DNA from: Cellulophaga sp. BC115SP
Lineage (GTDB): Bacteria; Bacteroidota; Bacteroidia; Cytophagales; Spirosomataceae
NCBI RefSeq assembly: GCF_009905545.1
Contig: NZ_JAAALB010000015.1
Location: 62,001 to 126,000, forward strand
Direction: 5' to 3'
Length of the DNA stretch: 64,000 nucleotides
Shown piece after piece: positions 27,439 through 36,953 of this stretch (its first letter is position 1; the number at the start of each line of letters is the position of its first letter). The position numbers were made by a program, and so were the translations under genes. Under the pieces are notes generated by a model, which ran no database searches, had not been told where the DNA came from, and saw only the letters and a list, made by a program, of their open reading frames with translations.

Positions 27439-29967
27439 TTATTGGATTGTTCGGATTAATAAAACAATGGTAGTTATTCCTGATAATGAAGCAGTAATTG
27501 TTGAAATAGTACTCAACAATTGTTGGGTAACAAGCTGCTTTTGATTGATTCTAGGAACTACAATTTCTGCGCCTGGGTTAACTTTAGGATAAATATTCAC
27601 TAAGCCTAATAACTTACGAGTACGATCTACAGAGCCATTTGCGTAAATAACATAGGAGCGTTTACGTGCAGAAAGAGACGTAAAGCCACCTGCTTCAGAA
27701 ATATAATGTTTGAATGAAGCTCCACTAATGAATCTAGTAGAAGTAGGATATAGGATTTCACCTTGCATTCTTACAGTTTGAGGCTCCTTAGGAATTCTAA
27801 TAATATCACCATCTTGTAACAATAAATTCGATTTTGAACTTTCATCAGACAACACATCTACTAGGTCTATCCCAATAGATTCTTCATAAACTTGCTTGAC
27901 AGGTTCTACTCTTAAAGTTGCATCAGTATTATTATCATTTAATTCTTGTAGCTGTTTTGACTTTCTTTCTACCTCTTGATCTGTAAGTCTTACCTTTCTA
28001 ATCAAAGTAGCACCGGCTGGGTATGCTTGAGCGTTTAGTCCCCCAGCACGTTTGACAACATCATATAATTTTTCGTCTTTTCTCTCCAAGGCATAAACTC
28101 CTGGAAAAATTACTTGCCCCTCAATTGATACAAATTGCTGTCTTTCGTAATTAGGAGAAGAACGTACAAATACCTCGTCAAATGGCTCTAATATAAATTT
28201 AGATGCTGAAGGGCTTATCGACAAATCTGGATTAATTCCAAATTGAAATTTCTCGCCAATGGTAGGAGTAATTTGAGACGGGTCATCTTTCCAAATATTC
28301 TTTTTTCTTCTAATTACTTCTACTCTACCTGTTGCAGCAGATTCCTTTAACCCACCAGCTTTAACAATCAAATCTTCAACAGTCATATTTTTAACATATG
28401 GGAATGTCCCAACAGAAGGTGTTTCTGTATTCGATGGTAACGCTCCCACTGATGTAGATCCAGAAGCAAACCTTTCTGCTAATTTCTCTCTCGCAATCAA
28501 ATTAATTTCACCTTGTATCCTTACAGTATAGGTTTCCATCATTTCGATCCCAGAGTATACTGTAATCTCATCCTCTCTTTTAAGAGTAACATCTGGAATG
28601 ACTCCTGATAAAATGTCTCGGTAATTAATAGCAATATTTTCTTTTGTTAAATCATCTTTAAGACGGACTAACGTAATACGATCTAGAAAAGCATCCTCTT
28701 TAAAACCATCAGCTCGTTTAATCAACTTAGTTAACGTTGGATTATCATTTAATGAATAACGCCCAGGTCGGAAAATAGCGCCTTTCAAATTAATAGCATT
28801 CTCGTATCTATTGAAGAGAATTTGGTCTATTGTGATAAAATCACCTGATTTTGGAAAGAATGAAGCAAGTATATCTCCACTAAGATCTATTAGTTTTCTT
28901 TCTTTATCAGTAAATCTAGTAACTTTAAACACACCCTTATATGCTTCAGGTAAAAATCCACCAGCATAATCATTGATTATCATTTCTAAATTTTCACCAG
29001 GTAGAACCTCAAAAATTGCAGGTTTCTTTACTTTCCCAACAATTTCAATACGTGACTTATATGGTGTAACTTGAATAATGTCTTGATCTTGTAATGCTAT
29101 ATCTTGACGTAAATTTCCAGTTGTTAATAAATCATACAAATCCACACGAGCTACTAGCTTTTTACCCCTAATTACTTTGATTTCACGGAATGTACCATTT
29201 TCGTTAGGTCCTCCTGCTTGATATAGTACATTAAACACTTTAGCCAATGATGGAACAGCATATGTACCAGGAGCAATAACCTCACCTATAACCGTTACAC
29301 GTATTGTTCTAATATTGCCTAGAGAGATAGTAGCAGTAGTATTTGCGGGAGCTCCTCCACTTGCTTTTAATCCAACATAAATTTGAGACAATCTACTTAC
29401 AATCCTTTTTTTGGCTTCTTCAATAGTTAATCCACTAACAAAAATATTACCTACACGGTCTACCTTAATATTACCATCAGGTGATACAGGCAACGTAGCA
29501 TGGCTCTCAGAATAGCCATTAATATCAATAATTATTTCATCGTCTGGTCCCAATATATAATTTTTTGGGGTTGCCATACGTGCATAAGAATCAAATGTTA
29601 TTTTCGAATTGTTAAAGATTGAATAACCAAAAATCTTCTTTCTTAGATTAACTATGTTAGAATCTACCTCATTTAAAGCTAATTCTTTCTTTCTTTTCAA
29701 AGAATCTACTTCGTTTTTCTCAGCAGCGATTTCAGTGACCTTTCTTGAACTAGAATTTTTGGTACCAGTTGAAGTGGTGGTTGGGCGTCCAACAGATGTA
29801 GGAAATGACATATTTGCAGGTATGCCAGGGATTTGTGCAAAAGAATTCAAACTCCATAAAGCAATCATCAATAAAGATATAGAGCGTAAGTTAACCGCAG
29901 ACATAAATGAATGACGTGATTTTATAGTCTTCAAAACAAGATTACTGGGTTTTTTGAGTTGTAGCAT
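27439..29967 (-). CDS. SLBB-domain outer-membrane polysaccharide exporter (Wza-like)
   Basis: An 842-residue protein, larger than Wza. A signal peptide is visible at about 23-45 (ending NSFAQ); starting at Met22 (29904) would give it a normal length, so the true start may be there. A Poly_export domain (NYILGPDDEIIIDINGYSE, about 134-210) is followed by several SLBB repeats (VRVTVIGEVIAPGTY, IEIVGKVKKPAIFEV, INLKGAIFRPGRY, VSIEGQVIFPGVYAL, VRMQGEILYPTS), then a final membrane helix near the C-terminus. First gene of the leftward polysaccharide operon. The promoter is likely in 29968-30100. Confidence 0.94.
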   Translation of the reverse strand: MLQLKKPSNLVLKTIKSRHSFMSAVNLRSISLLMIALWSLNSFAQIPGIPANMSFPTSVGRPTTTSTGTKNSSSRKVTEIAAEKNEVDSLKRKKELALNEVDSNIVNLRKKIFGYSIFNNSKITFDSYARMATPKNYILGPDDEIIIDINGYSESHATLPVSPDGNIKVDRVGNIFVSGLTIEEAKKRIVSRLSQIYVGLKASGGAPANTTATISLGNIRTIRVTVIGEVIAPGTYAVPSLAKVFNVLYQAGGPNENGTFREIKVIRGKKLVARVDLYDLLTTGNLRQDIALQDQDIIQVTPYKSRIEIVGKVKKPAIFEVLPGENLEMIINDYAGGFLPEAYKGVFKVTRFTDKERKLIDLSGDILASFFPKSGDFITIDQILFNRYENAINLKGAIFRPGRYSLNDNPTLTKLIKRADGFKEDAFLDRITLVRLKDDLTKENIAINYRDILSGVIPDVTLKREDEITVYSGIEMMETYTVRIQGEINLIAREKLAERFASGSTSVGALPSNTETPSVGTFPYVKNMTVEDLIVKAGGLKESAATGRVEVIRRKKNIWKDDPSQITPTIGEKFQFGINPDLSISPSASKFILEPFDEVFVRSSPNYERQQFVSIEGQVIFPGVYALERKDEKLYDVVKRAGGLNAQAYPAGATLIRKVRLTDQEVERKSKQLQELNDNNTDATLRVEPVKQVYEESIGIDLVDVLSDESSKSNLLLQDGDIIRIPKEPQTVRMQGEILYPTSTRFISGASFKHYISEAGGFTSLSARKRSYVIYANGSVDRTRKLLGLVNIYPKVNPGAEIVVPRINQKQLVTQQLLSTISTITASLSGITTIVLLIRTIQ

Positions 29968-30304
29968 GATTTTTAATTTTGTTCTTGGTTTGATTTGAGA
30001 ATGATTTTTTCAAAATAATCCAAAAAACGGTACTTTTATTATTAAGATAAGTTTGAATTAAATTGCAAAGTAAATGAACTTTTGGCTAAATCTCGACAAT
30101 CTTACGCAGATTAATTAGGGAGTGGACAATTAAATTAATATAGGCGTACGATTTTTAATGCTTTTTTGTAGATTTGCTAACTTCTTAATCCAAAACTATA
30201 TTTCTGAGTCATATCGATTAGATTTCAGCTCAAAAACATAGCCAATATGTATTTTTTTAACTTGTTTTGATGAAACATCAATAAACCATTCTTTCTCTAG
30301 CAGT
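29968..30304. other. divergent promoter region between polysaccharide operon and parE
   Basis: This 337-bp region carries a full TAGATTTG -7 match at 30169-30176 for parE. On the minus strand a one-mismatch TTACTTTG (30063-30070) with a TTG about 26 nt upstream fits the polysaccharide operon. No gene or repeat is seen. Confidence 0.5.
30169..30176 (+). promoter_or_regulatory. parE -7 element (TAGATTTG)
   Basis: A full TAnnTTTG match lies 129 bp before parE. The -33 is weak. Confidence 0.5.
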
Positions 30305-32182
30305 ATGTCAACAATTCCAAATAATGAGGTTCAATATACCGAAGACAGTATTCGGTCACTAGATTGGAAAGAACATATCCGCCTTCGCCCTGGTATGTAT
30401 ATTGGTAAGCTCGGCGACGGTTCTTCGTCCGACGATGGAATATATGTATTAGTAAAAGAAATCGTCGATAACTCTATCGATGAGCACATGATGGGACATG
30501 GAAAAGCCATCGATGTGAAAATTTCAGACCACCGTGTAGAGGTTCGTGATTATGGACGTGGTATTCCACTAGGAAAAGTAATCGACTGTGTATCTAAAAT
30601 CAATACTGGTGGTAAATATGATTCGGGTGCTTTCCAAAAGTCTGTCGGTTTGAACGGTGTCGGTACAAAAGCAACCAACGCGTTATCAAGCTTTTTTAGA
30701 GTACAGTCGTTTCGTGAAGGCAAAACAAAATGGGCTGAATTTAGCAAAGGAGAAATGCTTTCTGAATCAGATGGCGAACCAGAAAGTAACGCTAAAAATG
30801 GTACACAAACAATTTTTGAACCTGATAACACTATCTTCAAAAATTACCATTTTATCCCTCAATATCTAGATAATCTTTTCTGGAATTATGCTTATTTGAA
30901 TGCTGGTTTGTCTATCAATTTTAATGGACAGAAGTATTTTTCTCAAAAAGGTCTTTTTGATTTATTAAGTAAAAAAACCAACGAAGAGGAAAATCGTTAT
31001 CCCATTATTCATCTGAAAGGAAATGATATTGAAATTGCTATGACGCATGGCAACCAATATGGAGAAGAGTACTATTCGTTTGTAAACGGTCAGAACACCA
31101 CTCAAGGTGGTACACACTTGCAAGCTTTTCGTGAAGCAGTGGTTCGTACAGTACGTGATTTCTATAAAAAAGATTACGCTCCCGAAGATATCCGTGCCAG
31201 TATTGTTGCTGCTGTAGCTGTACGTGTTCAAGAACCAGTTTTTGAATCTCAAACAAAAACCAAATTAGGGTCAATCACCATGTCCCCAGATTCTAGCTCT
31301 CAAACCGTTAGAAGTTTTGTAGGAGATTTTATCAAGACAGAGTTGGATAACTTTTTGCACAAAAATCCAACAACTGCTGAGGCCCTTAAAAAACGTATCG
31401 AGCAATCTGAGCGTGAGCGTAAAGATATTGCTGGTATCAAAAAATTGGCGAATGAACGTGCGAAAAAAGCCAATTTACACAACAAAAAATTACGTGATTG
31501 TCGTGTGCATTTATCTAACGAAAAGTCCGATAATCGTTATGATTCAATGTTGTTCATTACCGAAGGTGACTCAGCTAGTGGTTCAATTACCAAATCTAGA
31601 AATGTGCAAACTCAAGCAGTGTTTAGCTTGAGAGGTAAGCCACTTAACTGCTTTGGATTGACCAAAAAGATTGTTTACGAAAACGAAGAATTCAACCTAC
31701 TCCAGCATGCCTTAAATATCGAAGATGGCTTGGAGGGGCTTCGTTATAACAAAATCATTATTGCAACCGATGCCGACGTAGATGGTATGCACATTCGTTT
31801 GCTGATGATGACATTTTTCTTGCAATTTTTCCCAGATTTGGTACGCAATGGTCATTTGTATATTTTGGAAACACCTTTATTCCGTGTTCGAAATAAAAAA
31901 GAAACGATCTATTGCTATTCCGACGAAGAGCGTCTGAATGCCATTCAAAAATTGGGTCCAAAACCAGAAATTACACGTTTCAAAGGTTTAGGTGAGATTT
32001 CTCCAGAAGAATTTGGTAAATTTATAGGCGATAATATTCGTTTAGAACCTGTAATTTTAGAAAAGGATACAACCATCCCTAAAATTCTAACATATTTCAT
32101 GGGTAAAAATACCCCTGACCGTCAGAGGTTTATTATCGACAATCTCATTATTGAAAAAGACCCTGCCGAGGCAGCAGCATAG
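30305..32182 (+). CDS. parE: DNA topoisomerase IV subunit B
   Basis: A 625-residue type IIA topoisomerase ATPase subunit that decatenates chromosomes with ParC. The GHKL ATPase domain shows [17 protein letters not shown] and [14 protein letters not shown]. The transducer carries QTKTKLG (switch Lys), and the TOPRIM domain has EGDSASG and [12 protein letters not shown]. ParE is preferred to GyrB from the shorter length and the sequence style, but the split is by recognition only. parC is not in the window. A 28-bp palindrome follows the stop codon. Confidence 0.92.
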   Translation: MSTIPNNEVQYTEDSIRSLDWKEHIRLRPGMYIGKLGDGSSSDDGIYVLVKEIVDNSIDEHMMGHGKAIDVKISDHRVEVRDYGRGIPLGKVIDCVSKINTGGKYDSGAFQKSVGLNGVGTKATNALSSFFRVQSFREGKTKWAEFSKGEMLSESDGEPESNAKNGTQTIFEPDNTIFKNYHFIPQYLDNLFWNYAYLNAGLSINFNGQKYFSQKGLFDLLSKKTNEEENRYPIIHLKGNDIEIAMTHGNQYGEEYYSFVNGQNTTQGGTHLQAFREAVVRTVRDFYKKDYAPEDIRASIVAAVAVRVQEPVFESQTKTKLGSITMSPDSSSQTVRSFVGDFIKTELDNFLHKNPTTAEALKKRIEQSERERKDIAGIKKLANERAKKANLHNKKLRDCRVHLSNEKSDNRYDSMLFITEGDSASGSITKSRNVQTQAVFSLRGKPLNCFGLTKKIVYENEEFNLLQHALNIEDGLEGLRYNKIIIATDADVDGMHIRLLMMTFFLQFFPDLVRNGHLYILETPLFRVRNKKETIYCYSDEERLNAIQKLGPKPEITRFKGLGEISPEEFGKFIGDNIRLEPVILEKDTTIPKILTYFMGKNTPDRQRFIIDNLIIEKDPAEAAA

Positions 32183-32190
32183 GATATAGG

Positions 32191-32218
32191 TTAGAACTCA
32201 ACAATTGTTGAGTTCTAA
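32191..32218. repeat. 28-bp perfect palindrome after parE
   Basis: The 14-base half TTAGAACTCAACAA is followed immediately by its exact reverse complement. It begins 9 bp after the parE stop codon and ends 52 bp before pheA. As RNA it gives a 12-bp stem with an AATT loop, without a T-run, so it is not a classical terminator. As DNA it could be a dimer-protein binding site. Confidence 0.9.
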
Positions 32219-32270
32219 TTCAACTATCTCTTTTCCTGCTCATTCGCAGAAATATCCTGTTAACCATAAT

Positions 32271-33347
32271 ATGACCCTAGAACAATTACGACAACAGATT
32301 GATGAGCTTGACAACGAAATGCTTGAGATACTTAACAAGCGTATGGAAGTTGTAAAGCATGTTGGAGAGCTTAAAAAAACGACTCAGACCGTTATTTATC
32401 GTCCTGAGCGTGAGAAACAAATCATCGACCGTCTTGCAGAAATGAGCCAAGGTCTATTGACTCGTCCTGCGATTGAGGCTATTTACCTCGAAATTTTTGC
32501 AGTATCTCGTAATCTCGAATTGCCAGAACGCATTGCTTATTTGGGTCCTGAAGGAAGCTTTACTCACCAAGCAGCCGAAAGCCGCTTTGGCGCTATGAGT
32601 GACTACTTGCCTTTGCCAAGCATTCGCTCTGTTTTTGAAAGCGTTGATACAGGTCGTGCAAGATTCGGTGTTGTTCCTATCGAAAATAACCTAGAAGGTA
32701 TCGTAAAGGAAACGATTGATTTGCTAAACGAAACAGATTTGAAAATTGTAGCTGAAGTGGTTATTCCTGTTCACTTTACGTTTGCTACCAAATCTGAAAA
32801 ATTATCTGATATCAAACGTATTTATTCAAAAGACATTGCTTTTGGACAATGTGAAAAATTCTTGAATGAGTATTTTAATGGTAAAGATGAAGAGTTTTTT
32901 GTACAAGTAGATTCAACTTCAAAAGCGGCTAAATTAGCCTCTCAAGATGAGCAATCTGCCGCTGTTTGTTCTCATATTGCTGCCAAATTGTTTGATGTTC
33001 CTATCTTGTTTGACAATATTCAAGATTCGTCTCAGAACAGAACAAGATTTTTTATTATTGGAAAAGATTTTGTCAACCAAAAGAGTGAAAAAGACAAAAC
33101 CACCATTATTGCTAAACTCCCAGACGATGGTAAGCCAGGAACACTGGTAAGATTCTTACAGGAGTTTGAAAATCGTGGTATTAACCTTGTAAAAATTGAA
33201 TCAAGACCTGTAAAAGAAGGTGAAACGTTCAACTTCTGGTTCTTGATGGAATTTGATGGGTATTTCTTAGATGAGAATGTTCAACATATCATGAAAAAAC
33301 ATGAATCCGACATCAAGTGGTTAGGTAGTTATGTAAAAATGGTATAA
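32271..33347 (+). CDS. pheA: bifunctional chorismate mutase/prephenate dehydratase
   Basis: It converts chorismate to prephenate and on to phenylpyruvate for phenylalanine synthesis. The start at 32271 (358 residues) is preferred. A TTG 22 codons upstream lies inside the palindrome and its extra residues do not look native. Domains: AroQ-type chorismate mutase (about 1-85; QIDELDNEMLEILNKRMEVV), prephenate dehydratase (about 92-265; YLGPEGSFTHQAA, VPIENNLEG, RTRFFIIG) and a C-terminal ACT domain (about 275-350; GTLVRFLQEFENRGINLVKIESRP), the usual Phe feedback site. It follows parE at a distance of 88 bp. Confidence 0.95.
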   Translation: MTLEQLRQQIDELDNEMLEILNKRMEVVKHVGELKKTTQTVIYRPEREKQIIDRLAEMSQGLLTRPAIEAIYLEIFAVSRNLELPERIAYLGPEGSFTHQAAESRFGAMSDYLPLPSIRSVFESVDTGRARFGVVPIENNLEGIVKETIDLLNETDLKIVAEVVIPVHFTFATKSEKLSDIKRIYSKDIAFGQCEKFLNEYFNGKDEEFFVQVDSTSKAAKLASQDEQSAAVCSHIAAKLFDVPILFDNIQDSSQNRTRFFIIGKDFVNQKSEKDKTTIIAKLPDDGKPGTLVRFLQEFENRGINLVKIESRPVKEGETFNFWFLMEFDGYFLDENVQHIMKKHESDIKWLGSYVKMV

Positions 33348-33352
33348 AAATA

Positions 33353-33381
33353 AAAGCCGTTAGCGACAAACTAACGGCTTT
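33353..33381. terminator. bidirectional terminator after pheA
   Basis: A perfect 11-bp stem AAAGCCGTTAG / CTAACGGCTTT with a 7-nt loop, T-tracts on the plus side and A-tract upstream. It lies between the convergent pheA and bestrophin-like genes. Confidence 0.9.
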
Positions 33382-33385
33382 CTTT

Positions 33386-34273
33386 TTATCTTAAAACTGA
33401 TTCTTCTTGAAATATTTCACCTATATGCTTTTGAATATTTTTACACATCTGTGCTAATGGTAAGTCGTTAGCATCTGTCCCAAATGGATTTTCAATTTCT
33501 TCTGCAATCAGCTCTAAACTTGCCAACACATAAAACACAAAAACTACCACAGGAATCACTATATAACCTAGCGTAAAAACATAACCAAAGGGCAAGGTCA
33601 TTACATAAAAGAAGATAAATTTTTTCAAAAAGACCGTATAGGAAAAAGGAATTGGCGTATTTTTGATACGTTCGCAAGCTCCACAAATATCCGTAAAAGT
33701 TCGAATTTCTTCATTAATAAAGAGCAGTTGCTCGCCAGAAATGATATTTTTCGCGTACAATGCCTGTATTTGATCCACAAGCAATTTGGCAATATAATTA
33801 GGTTTATGATATTCAGACTTTACTTTATATTCAGAAATAAACAACTCGCTATCATTCTGATGACCACGCAAATGGCGTTTTAAAGCAAAAGCATATTCTA
33901 CGATAAGCTTTTCAATTAAGGCTCTTTCTACTACCAGCTCTTTGGGCACTATCGCCTGAATTTTAATGGCAAAATTGCGTGAGGCATTTGTCAAAGCACC
34001 CCAGTTACGTCTCCCCTCCCACCAGCGGTCATAGGCAGTGTTTGTTCTAAATACCAACAACATCGAAATCACAAAACCTAGCATTCCATGCATAGCTGGA
34101 ATATTTTTGATATGCGAATTTTCACTTAATTTAAAAACATCTACTTCCAAATAAGCAATCAAGCCAGAATAAGCCCCTATGGCTATCAACATAGGAAACA
34201 ATTTTCTGAAAGTATCGGCTTTGTGAAAGCGAAAAATAAAGGTGAACCATTCTTTAGGATTATAATTGATCAT
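33386..34273 (-). CDS. bestrophin-like chloride/anion channel family protein
   Basis: A 295-residue inner-membrane protein with about four helices, matching bacterial bestrophins (formerly UPF0187). It begins MINYNPKEWFTFIFRFHKADTFR-like, has MLGFVISMLLVFRTNTAYDRWWEGRRNWG (helix with the typical RTN.AYDRWWE signature) and PFGYVFTLGYIVIPVVVF. These form pentameric anion channels in studied bacteria. It is monocistronic and separated from sufB by the sufB terminator. Confidence 0.92.
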   Translation of the reverse strand: MINYNPKEWFTFIFRFHKADTFRKLFPMLIAIGAYSGLIAYLEVDVFKLSENSHIKNIPAMHGMLGFVISMLLVFRTNTAYDRWWEGRRNWGALTNASRNFAIKIQAIVPKELVVERALIEKLIVEYAFALKRHLRGHQNDSELFISEYKVKSEYHKPNYIAKLLVDQIQALYAKNIISGEQLLFINEEIRTFTDICGACERIKNTPIPFSYTVFLKKFIFFYVMTLPFGYVFTLGYIVIPVVVFVFYVLASLELIAEEIENPFGTDANDLPLAQMCKNIQKHIGEIFQEESVLR

Positions 34274-34340
34274 AGAGATAAGAATAATTTAGTAACAGTT
34301 TGAATGTGAAGATAAATTTAATACACGACGATACAAACAA

Positions 34341-34371
34341 AAACAGCTTCTATCGAAAATAGAAGCTGTTT
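34341..34371 (-). terminator. terminator of sufB
   Basis: A perfect 13-bp stem AAACAGCTTCTAT / ATAGAAGCTGTTT with a 5-nt loop and T-rich flanks on both strands. Only sufB ends near it. Confidence 0.9.
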
Positions 34372-34400
34372 TTATATCTATCAGAATAAAACTCGATTCA

Positions 34401-35849
34401 TTAACCTACTGAACCTTCCAATGAGATAGCGAGAAGTTTTTGTGCCTCTACTGCAAATTCCATTGGTAATTGATTCAAGACTTCTTTAGCATATCCATTC
34501 ACAATCAAAGCAATAGCTGCTTCTGTAGAAATACCACGTTGATTACAATAGAAAATTTGATCTTCACCAATCTTCGAAGTAGTCGCTTCGTGCTCTACAG
34601 TGGCAGTGTTATTTTTTACTTCAATGTACGGGAAAGTATGAGCACCACAACGGTCACCCATCAATAATGAGTCACATTGCGAGAAGTTACGAGCATTTTC
34701 GGCACGTTTCATCACTTCAACTAAACCTCTGTAAGAGTTTTGAGAACGGCCAGCAGAAATACCTTTAGAAACGATACGTGACTTAGTATTTTTACCAATA
34801 TGTACCATTTTCGTACCTGTATCTGCCTGTTGCATATTATTAGTAACAGCTACAGAATAAAACTCACCGATAGAGTTATCACCTTTCAAAATCACAGAAG
34901 GGTATTTCCAAGTAATTGCCGAACCTGTTTCTACTTGAGTCCAAGAGATTTTTGAGTTAGCACCATCACAAATACCACGTTTTGTTACGAAGTTATAAAT
35001 ACCCCCTTTACCATCCTTATCACCAGGATACCAGTTTTGAACTGTTGAGTACTTAACTTCTGCATTTTCATGTGCTACGATTTCTACTACAGCTGCGTGC
35101 AATTGATTTTCATCACGCATTGGAGCAGTACAACCTTCTAGGTAACTTACGTAAGAAGATTCGTCAGCAACAATCAAAGTACGTTCGAACTGTCCAGTAC
35201 CAGCCGCATTGATACGGAAATACGTAGATAATTCCATTGGACATCTTACTCCTTTTGGAATATAACAGAATGAACCATCAGAGAATACCGCAGCGTTCAA
35301 TGCCGAAAAGAAGTTATCTTTTACGGGAACAACTGAACCCAAGTATTTTTTGATTAATTCAGGATGTTCTTTAATTGCTTCAGACATTGAACTAAAAATA
35401 ATACCTTTTTCAGCCAAAGTCTTTTTAAATGTAGTAGCAACTGAAACGGAGTCAATTACAGCATCTACCGCAACTCCAGAAAGGCGCTTCTGCTCATCAA
35501 GAGAGATACCTAATTTCTCGAAAGTACGACGTAACTCAGGATCAATTTCATCCAATGAATTAACAACTTTCGTTTGTTTTGGAGCTGAATAATATTTGAT
35601 TGCTTGGTAGTCAACTTTTTTATAGTCAACATTAGCCCATTCTGGTTCTTGCATATCCAACCAAGTACGGTATGCGCTCAAACGCCATTCCAACATCCAT
35701 TCTGGCTCGTCTTTCTTAGCCGAGATTTGACGGATAACGTCTTCATTCAAACCTGCAGGTACTTCATCTGTTTCGAAGTGACTTTCGAAACCATATTTAT
35801 ACTCAGAGGAGGTGATTTCTTCGAGAATGTCTATTTCTTCTTTTGCCAT
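34401..35849 (-). CDS. sufB: Fe-S cluster assembly scaffold SufB
   Basis: A 482-residue subunit of the SufBC2D iron-sulfur scaffold. Recognisable blocks are [75 protein letters not shown] and [25 protein letters not shown]. The N-terminal [16 protein letters not shown] is also conserved. Unusually, it is followed directly by its own terminator, so the sufCDS genes normally found next to it are not co-transcribed here. Confidence 0.96.
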   Translation of the reverse strand: MAKEEIDILEEITSSEYKYGFESHFETDEVPAGLNEDVIRQISAKKDEPEWMLEWRLSAYRTWLDMQEPEWANVDYKKVDYQAIKYYSAPKQTKVVNSLDEIDPELRRTFEKLGISLDEQKRLSGVAVDAVIDSVSVATTFKKTLAEKGIIFSSMSEAIKEHPELIKKYLGSVVPVKDNFFSALNAAVFSDGSFCYIPKGVRCPMELSTYFRINAAGTGQFERTLIVADESSYVSYLEGCTAPMRDENQLHAAVVEIVAHENAEVKYSTVQNWYPGDKDGKGGIYNFVTKRGICDGANSKISWTQVETGSAITWKYPSVILKGDNSIGEFYSVAVTNNMQQADTGTKMVHIGKNTKSRIVSKGISAGRSQNSYRGLVEVMKRAENARNFSQCDSLLMGDRCGAHTFPYIEVKNNTATVEHEATTSKIGEDQIFYCNQRGISTEAAIALIVNGYAKEVLNQLPMEFAVEAQKLLAISLEGSVG

Positions 35850-35924
35850 TGTATTTAATCTGTTACAGCAATTGGTATATCAGTGATTTTGTGCTAGACA
35901 ATGAAGTAATTTTAAAGCATGTTA

Positions 35925-35950
35925 AAAAATCATTCTAAAAAATGATTTTT
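35925..35950 (-). promoter_or_regulatory. hairpin with T-run upstream of sufB
   Basis: A perfect 10-bp stem AAAAATCATT / AATGATTTTT with a 6-nt loop, followed by T on the minus strand. It lies about 75 bp upstream of sufB and downstream of a possible -7 box (36008-36015, TATTTTTG). It is either the end of the Lrp transcript or an attenuator-like hairpin in the sufB leader. Confidence 0.5.
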
Positions 35951-36114
35951 GTTAGCTTTTCAACTAATTATTGACCTTTGAATTCATTCACTGAAATAAT
36001 TGGTCTACAAAAATAAACCAAAAAGCGCAAGAAAAGTTCTGTTGTTTAGAATTTTTCTAAGATGTCCCCTAATTATTCCTAATTTTTGAAGAAAAGACCA
36101 CCTAAACACTCCTT

Positions 36115-36588
36115 TTAAGTCGGATTAGCAAACGGAACCGAACGATTTACAGACTCCTCCAATGATATAAATGTTTCAGTTCTCTGAATTCCTGCCACTT
36201 TTTGTATTTTATCGTGCAGTACTTCTCTTAGGTGAACGGTATCGCGACAAACAATTTTGGCAAAAATAGAATAGATACCTGTGGTGTAATTAATACTTAC
36301 CACTTCGGGAATCTGCATAAGTTGGTCTGCTACCTCAGCATACAGCGAACTTTTATCCAGATAAATACCTAGAAAAGCCGAAATATCCCAACCAAGCCTA
36401 GTATGGTCAACAATCAATTGAGAACCTTTAACAATTCCCATTTCTTCCATTTTTGCCATCCGAACATGGACTGTACCACTCGAAACATGGATTTTTTTAG
36501 CAATTTCAGTATAGGGCATAGTAGCATCGCTCATCAAAAGCCCTAATATTTTTAAATCAACTTGGTCAATTCCTGGTACTTTTTCCAT
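36115..36588 (-). CDS. Lrp/AsnC family transcriptional regulator
   Basis: A 157-residue DNA-binding protein, usual for the family. The N-terminal helix-turn-helix is AVPGIDQVDLKILGLLMSDATMPYTEIAKKIHVSSGTVHVRM-like (1-45). The C-terminal RAM domain (about 70-145) with VSINYTTGIYSIFAKIVC binds amino acids or related ligands. Divergent from the tRNA-like RNA gene, with about 200 bp between. A -7 match (TATTTTTG) is at 36673-36680. Confidence 0.93.
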   Translation of the reverse strand: MEKVPGIDQVDLKILGLLMSDATMPYTEIAKKIHVSSGTVHVRMAKMEEMGIVKGSQLIVDHTRLGWDISAFLGIYLDKSSLYAEVADQLMQIPEVVSINYTTGIYSIFAKIVCRDTVHLREVLHDKIQKVAGIQRTETFISLEESVNRSVPFANPT

Positions 36589-36672
36589 AGGTATTAATAC
36601 AGTCTAAAGTTTTTATTAACAATTTCGCAAAAAATGAGGCTTTGAGAATTATCATTTTTAACGATTCGTTAA

Positions 36673-36680
36673 CAAAAATA
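36673..36680 (-). promoter_or_regulatory. lrp-like gene -7 element (TATTTTTG)
   Basis: A full TAnnTTTG match on the minus strand lies 85 bp before the regulator start. A good -33 is not visible. Confidence 0.4.
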
Positions 36681-36727
36681 GTGAATTTTTGAAAATACTA
36701 TAAATTTTAACATTTTTTTCTAAAATA

Positions 36728-36759
36728 TTTGCAAAATATCAGAACACCTGTTAACTTTG
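36728..36759 (+). promoter_or_regulatory. promoter of the tRNA-like RNA (TTTG-20-TAACTTTG)
   Basis: TTTG at 36728-36731, a 20-nt spacer, and TAACTTTG at 36752-36759: the same spacing as the tRNA-Leu promoter and the same -7 box, including the following GCA/CA, as tRNA-Ala. Transcription should start near 36766, about 28 nt before the tRNA-like body. Confidence 0.85.
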
Positions 36760-36793
36760 CATTGTCAAGTTAAAAGAACAACGACACACACAA

Positions 36794-36953
36794 TGTAGGG
36801 TGATGAAATTTGGCAGACGTGCCCTCCTGTCTCGGGGGTGGTGATTACGGGATAAAGTTAGTATAATGCCTATCGCAAGATAGACTGGGGTTGACCACCA
36901 GATTTTGTACTATACCTAACTACGCCGTGGAGGTTCGAGTCCTTCTCCTACAG
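36794..36953 (+). ncRNA. tRNA-like RNA with a 90-nt structured domain in place of the variable arm
   Basis: Pairing found by eye: acceptor TGTAGGG (36794-36800) with TCCTACA (36946-36952), 7 bp; D arm ATG/CGT with a 12-nt GG-containing loop; anticodon stem CCCTC/GGGGG with loop CTGTCTC (anticodon GTC, 36829-36831); T stem GGAGG/CCTTC with canonical loop TTCGAGT (36934-36940). Between anticodon and T arms lie 90 nt (36839-36928) with their own fold: ACGG/CCGT; GTTAG-TATA with TATA-C-CTAAC; hairpin CTATC GCAA GATAG (GNRA loop); and hairpin CTGGGG TTGA CC-A-CCAG. The discriminator is G and CCA is not encoded. The D arm is nearly the same as in tRNA-Leu at 6701. Canonical promoter and terminator flank it. 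I do not recognise a named family. Alternatives are an aberrant functional tRNA, a tRNA-derived regulatory RNA, or a decaying tRNA with an insertion. Confidence 0.75.

Noticed and set aside
20944-29967. Phage or integrative element origin of the glycan operon
   Set aside because: No integrase, repeats or change of base composition at its edges; flanked by housekeeping genes in ordinary order.
36794-36953. Group I intron inside a tRNA
   Set aside because: The anticodon loop is uninterrupted; the extra sequence lies in the variable region and is too short for a group I intron.
36794-36953. RNase P RNA or SRP RNA
   Set aside because: None of their conserved blocks are visible, and the four tRNA arms pair cleanly.
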